13,475 nt of DNA from Burkholderiales bacterium (lineage in GTDB: Bacteria > Pseudomonadota > Gammaproteobacteria > Burkholderiales > SG8-39). Position 1 is the first letter of the stretch. Every line of letters begins with the position of its first letter. The position numbers and the translations under genes were made by a program. Under the pieces are notes generated by a model that did no database searches, was not told the origin of the DNA, and worked only from the letters and a program-made list of their open reading frames with translations. The stretch covers positions 1 through 13,475 of the forward strand of contig CAKKSJ010000512.1 of the NCBI GenBank assembly GCA_919902965.1, in the 5' to 3' direction. This document shows positions 6,304 through 12,900 of this stretch, one piece after another.

Positions 6304-7254
6304 ATGCCGGCAAGCCGCACCATTCGGAAAAATATTGCATTAGTTCTTGGCGCCGGCGCGAGCATGCCGTACGGCTTCCCCTCGGGAGCGAAATTGCGCG
6401 AGATACTATGCGCTCTAGAGTTCGTGGCTCTCCCAGAGCGCATATTGTTGTCGCAACTGGCTACAGAGCCTAGAGCTGTTGCATTTTCACGGGCTTTTAG
6501 GGAATCCGGTATTGCGTCGATTGACGAGTTTCTTGAGCGACGGCAAGACCTCCTGGACGTCGGCAGGCACGCCATCGCCATGGTGGTGGGCCAATTTGAG
6601 CATAGTGCACGCCTGTTTAGTCCGAAAACTGACGAAGGCTGGTACGACTACTTGTGGAACCGGATTTGCGGAAACAGCTTGGAGGATGTCGCACAGAATC
6701 GTTTGCGAGTCATTACGTTCAACTATGACCGGTCCCTTGAGCACTATCTCTACAAAGCTATAGTCAATACCTACAATGCCTCGCCAAGCGATGCGCTGTC
6801 GACACTCCGCCAAATCCAAATTATCCATGTCCACGGTCTACTCGGGGAGTATCGGCCGCCCGATATGCCCGATGGGAACGGAAGGCCTTACGAACCAATT
6901 ACAGATGCCGAGGGGCTCAAGTACGCCGGGCAGTCATTAAAACTCGTATATGAGCGCCGGGATGACGCGATGCTCTCGGCCATCCATGAAACGCTCGAGT
7001 GGGCAAAAGCCATCTACGTGCTGGGCTTTGGCTTCGATAGCAGAAATTGCGAAATACTCAATTTGTCGCGCGCCGACACTAGCCCCACCCAACCGAAATT
7101 CGTGATGGCTACTGCTTATCAGATGACGGAAGCAGAAATCGGCCTCGCTCGCGAGAGACTATCCTCTAGGAGGAACGCGGGGATGGAGAAAGCGTCAATT
7201 CTTGCGTTTTTGAGACTTACGTGCTTCTTGGATAAGGCGGCGGAAGCGCAATAA
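6304..7254 (+). CDS. SIR2-like NAD-binding protein, SIR2_2-type (316 aa)
   Basis: A SIR2-fold protein of the type seen in bacterial anti-phage systems, where such domains usually degrade NAD+. The motifs are in order: LGAGAS at 15-20 (NAD-binding loop), FNYD at 139-142 (N140 and D142 match the conserved Asn/Asp of the fold), HVHG at 175-178 (H177 is the likely catalytic His), and LGFGFDSRN at 240-248, a late NAD-site motif. All key residues are present, so it looks catalytically intact. No zinc-ribbon cysteine set of true deacetylase sirtuins is seen. I take the ATG at 6304; a TTG at 6286 overlapping the upstream stop is possible and would add six residues. It is the last gene of the operon, with a terminator directly behind it. 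No second domain (SLOG, TPR, Argonaute) is fused. Confidence 0.88.
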   Translation: MPASRTIRKNIALVLGAGASMPYGFPSGAKLREILCALEFVALPERILLSQLATEPRAVAFSRAFRESGIASIDEFLERRQDLLDVGRHAIAMVVGQFEHSARLFSPKTDEGWYDYLWNRICGNSLEDVAQNRLRVITFNYDRSLEHYLYKAIVNTYNASPSDALSTLRQIQIIHVHGLLGEYRPPDMPDGNGRPYEPITDAEGLKYAGQSLKLVYERRDDAMLSAIHETLEWAKAIYVLGFGFDSRNCEILNLSRADTSPTQPKFVMATAYQMTEAEIGLARERLSSRRNAGMEKASILAFLRLTCFLDKAAEAQ

Positions 7255-7285
7255 AAAAGCCCCTCGGCGAACCTTGAGGCTTTTT
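7253..7285. terminator. Bidirectional intrinsic terminator between converging operons
   Basis: The arms AAAAAGCCCCTC and GAGGCTTTTT pair with a small CC bulge around GGCGAACCTT. The plus strand ends in CTTTTT at 7280-7285, and the minus strand ends in a T6 run that overlaps the SIR2 stop codon. The hairpin can therefore end the + strand MBL/TM/SIR2 operon and the - strand operon that runs towards it. Confidence 0.8.
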
Positions 7286-7313
7286 GCTGTGAGGCTGGGA
7301 ACAGCTGGTGGGG

Positions 7314-7635
7314 CTACTCGCCGATGCTTTTGCCCTTTTCGTCGGACTTGCGGCCATTCGCCAACACCTGCTCCTTCGCTGTTTCAAGGGGCAAGTTCGT
7401 GGCACGAGCATGTTTGCCCACCGCTTGGGCTAGGCTGTCAGCCGCGGCTTCAGTTTGGCCGAAAATTTGCACCCGTTCGATGTGGTTGATGTAGGTGGCC
7501 TTCACTAAGTACCGAAGGGGGTCGCGTTCGCATTATTTCCGACAGGTAACCCGTGACAAGGTCTCTGGGATTGGATTTCACTTCGGTAGTAAGCAATTCA
7601 TACACAACTCCAAGAGGTTTGACAACGGATCGCAA
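7314..7635 (-). pseudogene. Small hypothetical gene (about 106 aa) split by a one-base frameshift
   Basis: Two overlapping minus-strand frames each look half coding. The upstream one (from a TTG at 7635) reads MRSVVKPLGVVYELL and on to GYLSEIMRTR, then turns into a Pro/Ser/His-rich shadow. The downstream one (7505-7314, only a GTG start) reads YLVKATYINHIERVQIFGQ and continues to the KGKSIGE end, but has a stop just upstream. Dropping one C from the C5 tract (GGGGG at 7517-7521 on the plus strand) joins them as ...SEIMRTRPLRYLVKATYIN... into one sensible protein of about 105 aa. It starts 15 bp after the ImmA/IrrE stop and so belongs to that operon. It may be a true frameshift, a sequencing error, or a programmed shift. 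No family recognised. Confidence 0.6.
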
Positions 7636-7650
7636 TGTGACTCTGGAGGC

Positions 7651-8430
7651 CTATTGCGGAGAAACCGCCTCGATCTGGGATTCGTCCTTCCACCACAAAA
7701 GACTAACCGTAACGGCCTCCGCTACAAGGATCGAGGTCTCGACCAGCGTGTGGTCTTCCGATCCTTCGCAATCAATCCAAGTATCCGCGCTTTGCAGTAC
7801 CGGCGAAGAGTCCAATTGCACGCCAGCTTTCCGTAACGCATGAGCTTGAGAATCATCGTCGAGCGCCCGGACGGGCTGAAGAATTCTAGGGACATCAGGA
7901 CCTGGAATCGCCCACTTCAGTATGCCGTCCTTATAGCAAACAACCATTCCAGGAAAGTGCCCGAGCTTGACCAGCTTGAGAGCAGTAGCGGTTAGGCTGG
8001 TATTAAAACGCTTTCCTAGAATCTCAGCAGTTGCAAATGTTAATGGTTGCTTAACAGCCAAAGGGCGAAACAAATAGTCGGGCATCAGGATCTGGCTTGC
8101 AAAGAAATTGGCAGACGCCTCGGCGTTCAACAGCCCCGAACGGTGAGGACCGATATCTCCGCGAGCACAACCCAGAGAAATAGCTCCCTTGTCCTGGACC
8201 CAATGGCCCAGCTCATGCGCTAGGGAGAAGCGCTGTCGGTCTGGATGGCTGGTATTGTTGATTGAGATTACCGCGGCGGTTCCATGTCCAACAATCCTTG
8301 CCTCACAAGACTCCAGGCGACGATACTTAACCGTTGCACCTTGGTCATATGCTATCGCCTCAAGATCAATATCCTCTGGCTGCGCGACGCCGTATTCCTG
8401 GAGTAGCAATTCTGCGAATGTTGGATTCAC
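7651..8430 (-). CDS. ImmA/IrrE-family zinc metallopeptidase (259 aa)
   Basis: A cytoplasmic M78-type metallopeptidase. Relatives cleave repressors: ImmA acts on ImmR in ICEBs1, and IrrE acts on DdrO in Deinococcus. The zinc site is complete: H72-E73-x-x-H76 in LAHELGH, and E104 in EASANFFASQILMP as the third ligand. The N-terminal segment (about 1-60) is typical of the family. The C-terminal half (about 140-259) is a separate domain with no motif I recognise, ending WWKDESQIEAVSPQ. The start is a GTG at 8430 whose bases overlap the upstream stop (GTGA), with GGGG 6 nt upstream, so translation is coupled to the helical protein. A fused DNA-binding domain is absent, so its partner or target is probably one of the operon neighbours. 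Confidence 0.9.
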   Translation of the reverse strand: MNPTFAELLLQEYGVAQPEDIDLEAIAYDQGATVKYRRLESCEARIVGHGTAAVISINNTSHPDRQRFSLAHELGHWVQDKGAISLGCARGDIGPHRSGLLNAEASANFFASQILMPDYLFRPLAVKQPLTFATAEILGKRFNTSLTATALKLVKLGHFPGMVVCYKDGILKWAIPGPDVPRILQPVRALDDDSQAHALRKAGVQLDSSPVLQSADTWIDCEGSEDHTLVETSILVAEAVTVSLLWWKDESQIEAVSPQ

Positions 8431-8873
8431 AATGCCCCATCAGACTCACTGCGTTTCCTTGCCATTAGGTCTTCGTAGTCTGCAAGTAGCGAACGCATGT
8501 CATTTTCGCTCATCTCTTCGCCGCTTCTGAAGGCAAGCGTGAGCCGCGAATCTTTGGCCATTAGGCCGCTCGCAACTATTTCAGCCAAGCGAGCTTTAAT
8601 GTCCGCAGCAGACATCGAGGCAATGGACTCGTACGATGCCGATTTTTCGTTCACCGCATTGAGATTCTCACGCGCTTGACGCAATCGCGCTCGACGAGAG
8701 GTCGAAATTAAGTCTCTTAGGTAGTCGCGGATTGTTGACGCATTTTTATCGATATCGACAAGCTCGTCTTTCGCGCGCGCACGAATCTCCGAATCAGACA
8801 ATGACATGATCTCTTCGCTGGCCAAGTCGCGAATGGCTTTCAAAGCGTCGTTATCAGATTTGCTCTTAGACAT
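8427..8873 (-). CDS. Charged helical protein with a threefold repeated motif (148 aa)
   Basis: No recognised family. It is predicted to be almost wholly helical and is rich in Arg, Glu, Asp, Ser and Ala, with no Cys and no membrane segment. A motif of the form (L/M)S-x-x-(D/E)-(I/M)-(R/K)-x-x recurs three times: LSDSEIRARAKDEL at 25-38, MSAADIKARLAEIV at 87-100 and MSENDMRSLLADYE at 121-134. A basic, coiled-coil-like stretch (about 46-75, with SRRARLRQAREN) lies between the first two. I chose the ATG at 8873, which has GGA six nt upstream; an ATG two codons earlier is equally open. The frame stays open further back into the sigma-like gene, but that overlap is unlikely to be used. It lies between a sigma-like protein and a metallopeptidase, so an anti-sigma or protease-substrate role is conceivable but unproven. 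Confidence 0.8.
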   Translation of the reverse strand: MSKSKSDNDALKAIRDLASEEIMSLSDSEIRARAKDELVDIDKNASTIRDYLRDLISTSRRARLRQARENLNAVNEKSASYESIASMSAADIKARLAEIVASGLMAKDSRLTLAFRSGEEMSENDMRSLLADYEDLMARKRSESDGAL

Positions 8874-8883
8874 AGGCATTCCA

Positions 8884-9444
8884 TCAATCGATTTGCCGAT
8901 CAAGCCAGCGCTCAAGACGCTTTCTGGCAGCATGGTATTCATCCGGCGTAATCGCAAACTCGGCCTGTACTTCCTCTGCGCTGGATCCCAACATGCGACC
9001 TACAATTACGGCTTGCACGTCCTCGTCGTCCTTGAATTCTGCGAACACACGATCAATCTCTTGTTGCGCCTCCAAGGCTTTCTCTGGGGACAGCTCCTGT
9101 GTACCGAAGTTGTCCAGATTGGCAGGTTCCCCGTCCAGGGCAGATGGCAGGTCCGCCATAGTAACGTACGGCTTTGACGCATCGTCCGTACGGTACTCAT
9201 CTGCGATGCTTCGGATCGCATTGTAAAAGACAGCTTTAAATAACTCGCCCCTCGGCCAATTCCGCCGTCCATCGAGGAAGCGCTCCACCGTATCCATTAA
9301 AAGATCCATCGGATCCATGTGGGCAAGACGGTAGACCTGGTACCTCGCGACCCGTCGAAAGCGCTCCCAATCCTCCTCTGTGAAGGCATTCAGGGCGTCT
9401 TCTACCTCTCGCCGATCGTGATTGTTGGTCGCGGGGAGCTTCAA
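8884..9444 (-). CDS. Sigma-70-like (ECF-like) protein (186 aa)
   Basis: A probable alternative sigma factor or a close relative. Residues about 20-86 resemble sigma region 2 (ALNAFTEEDWERFRRVARYQV, then MDLLMDTVERFLDGRRNWP and AVFYNAIRSIADEYR). A linker follows at about 87-140. A C-terminal helix-turn-helix-like part (about 150-182, SSAEEVQAEFAITPDEYHAARKRLERWL) matches region 4 in position and pattern, although the usual LSxxE turn is weakly conserved. The start is a TTG at 9444 with AGGGA about 6 nt upstream; no ATG lies between it and the preceding stop. It is the first gene of the minus-strand operon, 4-10 nt from the next gene, with a nested dyad in front of it. Promoter recognition by this protein is not shown; a regulator that only looks like a sigma factor is the alternative. 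Confidence 0.72.
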   Translation of the reverse strand: MKLPATNNHDRREVEDALNAFTEEDWERFRRVARYQVYRLAHMDPMDLLMDTVERFLDGRRNWPRGELFKAVFYNAIRSIADEYRTDDASKPYVTMADLPSALDGEPANLDNFGTQELSPEKALEAQQEIDRVFAEFKDDEDVQAVIVGRMLGSSAEEVQAEFAITPDEYHAARKRLERWLDRQID

Positions 9445-9463
9445 TACTCTTCCCTTCCCGTCT

Positions 9464-9540
9464 ATAGGCGCATATTTTCAGATATCTGGACGCCAATTAC
9501 TTTTATTTTGGCGTCCAAATTAATCTCCCATCGCGCCTAT
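9464..9540. promoter_or_regulatory. Nested inverted repeats, a probable operator
   Basis: The inner arms TGGACGCCAA (9487-9496) and TTGGCGTCCA (9508-9517) are perfect complements, 21 bp apart from start to start (two helical turns). The outer arms ATAGGCGC (9464-9471) and GCGCCTAT (9533-9540) are also perfect. Both pairs share exactly the same centre, 9502. The region sits 20-96 bp upstream of the sigma-like gene on the minus strand and before the 59-aa gene on the plus strand. Each inner arm contains TTGGCG, a possible -35 box pointing outwards. There is no T-tract, so an operator is more likely than a terminator. Autoregulation by the sigma-like operon is an inference. Confidence 0.6.
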
Positions 9541-9598
9541 GTCTATTGAGGCCAGATGTCGTGGTACCTCATTTCATCAACTCCTAGGAGCAGCAAAC

Positions 9599-9778
9599 AT
9601 GGCAACTGCAACAAGGGTACCGCTTGGTACCACCGCAAGAACGGGAGAAATCTGCCCGGAAAGTGGAGTCTGGCAAGCTGTCAGCACTCCGAGCACCACC
9701 GGACCAATCGCCAAGGGCAACCGCATGCCGCCGTACAACGGCCAGGCGGTTTCCTGGAAGCTGATTCAGTACGCCTGA
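9599..9778 (+). CDS. Small conserved-looking protein with a CPESGVW motif (59 aa)
   Basis: A strong Shine-Dalgarno (AGGAG at 9586-9590, 8-nt spacer) precedes the ATG, and a textbook terminator follows the stop by 7 bp, so this is a real single-gene unit. The protein begins MATATRVPLG, has TGEICPESGVW at 15-25 and ends KGNRMPPYNGQAVSWKLIQYA (39-59). The Gly/Pro-rich beginning, the CPxSGxW turn and the closing PPY...WKL pattern suggest a small, mostly beta fold; it recalls short proteins of the YjzC type, but I cannot claim that family. One Cys only, no signal peptide, no membrane segment. It lies between the sigma-like operon and the methyltransferase and points away from the nested dyad, so both may share control. 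Confidence 0.75.
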   Translation: MATATRVPLGTTARTGEICPESGVWQAVSTPSTTGPIAKGNRMPPYNGQAVSWKLIQYA

Positions 9779-9785
9779 CCAAACT

Positions 9786-9815
9786 GGGCCCGGCGTCCGC
9801 GTCGGGCCCTTTTTT
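9786..9815 (+). terminator. Intrinsic terminator of the 59-aa gene
   Basis: The arms GGGCCCG (9786-9792) and CGGGCCC (9803-9809) are perfect; the inner bases GCG..CGT add weaker pairs. A T6 run follows at 9810-9815. It ends the unit that starts at 9599. The other strand has no T-tract, so it does not serve the methyltransferase gene that runs towards it. Confidence 0.88.
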
Positions 9816-9949
9816 AAGGTTACACCCGTTTCTGGAATAGGCCAGAGTGGGGCAGAGACTACGCCGAATCGGGCTGGTGGGCGGAGGCGAACCGGCCGCT
9901 GCGTTTGGGGAGCAAGGGTTGATCGCCGTTCTGACATAACGAGTGCCAA

Positions 9950-12900
9950 TCAAATCGACACGCGAGTTTCGAGATCGCCTGACTGGACCGCATTCAGATA
10001 AGCAAGGACGAGGTCGCTGGTGCGATAGCACCCAAACGCCTTCTCATCCTGCTCGCGCACGATGGGAAACGTGCCGAGGATGTACGCTGCATTGTCGCGG
10101 TTGATGCCATAGAGGTGAAAGAAGAGCGCATCGAGCCGGGCAATGCGATGGCGACGATCCTCTTCGTCCCAAACAAACGGCGCTCCGTCATAGCCGAGAT
10201 CGCGTGCGAATGGCTGTAAATCCCAGGCCGTGTAGGACAGCCGCAGCACCTCGCCGCGCACGAAATCGCCAATGTGATGCTTGCCGATTTTCCCCTCGAA
10301 CTGCTCCGGTCGGATCATCGGAAGCTGCTCGACGATATACCAGTTCAAATGCGTAGATTGAGCTTTCTGGCGCACAATATAGTCGAACATCAATGAATTG
10401 AAATTCGCCAGAAGTAACGGCGCCCACGAATCGTATTGCCGCGAGCCGGCTTCGTCCGGGTATATCAGCGGCAGCGTATTACCGGCAGCAACCGAAGGCA
10501 CGGCAGAAGCAATCATGCTCCGCGCATCCGTCCCTCTCGCGATATCGCGAAAGCCAATCGCCCACGACCGACGCTCGGCCTCAGGCACACTGCTCGCCGC
10601 AACCCAGAACTGCGGCACCGGGTAGGCCGAGGGATCGGCCTTGATTGCAGCGCCGAGTCCGTCGCTAGAAGCAGGGTTATGTAGATTTTCGGCATTAACC
10701 TCGACGCTTGCGGAGCGATGGTCATAGTTGTGAACCATTCTGCCAACATACAGCGGCACCACCTCGGCCTCGCCTTTCTTCCAATGATTACCCTCGACCG
10801 GATACCAACCCTCTTTTTCCAGCTCGTCGCGCCGCTTGAACAGACCGGAATCGTTGGTCATATCGAACATGCGCAAGTAACGCACCGGCCAGACTTTTTT
10901 CGGCGGTATGGTTTTTGTCTCGGAACTTCGATCCACCAGCACCGGCTGTCGCTTATAGATTGCGGTGGCGATCTCGGCGTCGCGCCGCGTACGAAACACC
11001 GGCGCCGCGCCGGTGTTTGGATTCACCGAGAGAAAATCCTGCGGCCCGAGATCAAGCACCCGGTCCGCTTCTGCCAATTCAGCCACGGCGTGCAGGTAGA
11101 AGGCGCAGCGCGCCCGCTCGAAGGTGCGCTCCGCGCCACCGAACACCAACGCACAGAACTTGAAGCTCGCGTGAATGTCGGGGAAAAAGACCTTCTTGTT
11201 CTCAAAGTCATATAACCGCGCCAGCCGTCCGGTGCCAGAAATTCCGCTGAAGAACTCAGACGCGCCCTTGTCGGCGGCGATGCCCGAGGGCGTGAGCAGG
11301 CCCACCACGCCGCGCGCATGGATAAGGTGCGATGCGCGCTCGACGAACAGGCTGTAAAGATTGACATCGCCACCGGAGAGCAACGGAAAGTCGCCGCAGT
11401 CCCGCGCCACGCGCGTCGCCGTCTCGGCGTATTCGCGCGCATCGCAGTATTCCTGCCACAACGGGTCACCCGCTTTCTCCAGCCCGGCGATCAAGCGTTT
11501 GCGGTCAGCGGCGCGTACCGCCAGTGCGATCTCGGGACGGCGCTCGGAGAACCACTCGACCTCCTGCAGCTTCATCCGGTCCCACGGCGGGTTGCCGATT
11601 ACCGCGTCAAACCCGCCCGTACGTGCGCCCAACCCCGCGCCCGGCCATACGGTCGGGAACGCAAGCTCCCAATGCAGGAAACGCACGTCCTCCGCGCGCG
11701 TTCGCGCCGCCTGCACGATACGGTGCGCGCGCTTCTGCCGTTCGCTGTGCAGTTTGATGCCACGCTTGGACAGTAGTTCGATGGATTCGAGCAGGTTGTC
11801 GCCGTACTCGTGGTTGAGCAGATCGACCCAGGTTTCGGCGTATTCCTTCGCTTCGCCTTTGCCCGCCCAACGCTTCGCCTGAAGAAAGTCGAGCGTGCGC
11901 TGCTGCGGGCGCAAGCCGTCCTCGATCTGGTCCATCAGCGCCTTGGACTGGTGCGCCTCGGCGATATCGATGTCGGTGAGCTCGCCGATCGCCTGCATGG
12001 TGAGCCGCGCGGTCTCGACCCGCCGCAGGTCGTCCTGCTGCAACAGGCCGCCCGCGAGCTTGCCCAGTTCATCTTTCATCTGATGCACGCGCCCGCCGAA
12101 GAGGGCGTCGCCACAGCGCAGGTGGTGGTCGAGAAAGGAAAGCGGCGCGCCCACGGTGAAGGTATGCAGCCACAGAGCGACCTTGGCGAGCTCGACCGCC
12201 ATCGGATTCTTGTCCACGCCGTGAATCACGCGCTTCAGGATCATACGACGCACCACATGGCGGTCGTCGAGTTGGGCTGGACTGACTGCCCAACCTTGCG
12301 CCTTCGCCGCCGCAAGGATGCGCTTGCGGATATCGGCGATACGCTTGGCGACCGGCGACTCCCAGGCAGGAGAAACGTCATTCGCCCAGCGTTGCGCTAC
12401 GATAATCTCGCTCGCGTGCGACATGGATTCGAGCACGCGATCGGCCAGATCGTCCACTAGGGCAACCAGGAAATGGCCGCTGCCCATCGCCGGATCACAC
12501 ACCTTGAGTTCCAGGACGCGCGAGGCCGGGTCGAGTGCATCCAGCCGCTCCCAGTCTATGGGCTTCAGCTCCTTGCGGCTTTTCCAGGCCGCGATCTGCT
12601 CGTCGAAGGCCGCGGTCCGTTCGGCGGCGAGCGGGCCGACCGACTCGGCGATCAAGAGCTTCACCAGATCATCGTGGGTGTAATAGCTGCCCGAGCCCTT
12701 GCGCGCAAAACTGGTCGGCCGCGCCGCCAGCCTGCCGCCCGTTTCCTCAAGCCGGTATTCAAGCAAGCGCTCGTAGATGCCACCGAGGTGCTGCACCGAA
12801 AGGTCGCGATAATTGATCCAGGCACGCGATACGTCGGCGCGCCGCGAAAGTTCATCTATTGCCGGGGCAAGCTGGGCATCGGGTATGCGCACCCGGGCGA

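Noticed and set aside
8874..8957. N-terminal extension of the 148-aa protein reaching into the sigma-like gene
   Set aside because: The extension would overlap the end of the sigma-like gene by over 70 bp, and the ATG at 8873 has a better-placed ribosome-binding site.
9572..9632. Three GGTACC copies within about 60 bp
   Set aside because: Short 6-bp palindromes, irregularly spaced and mostly inside the 59-aa gene; no further symmetry.
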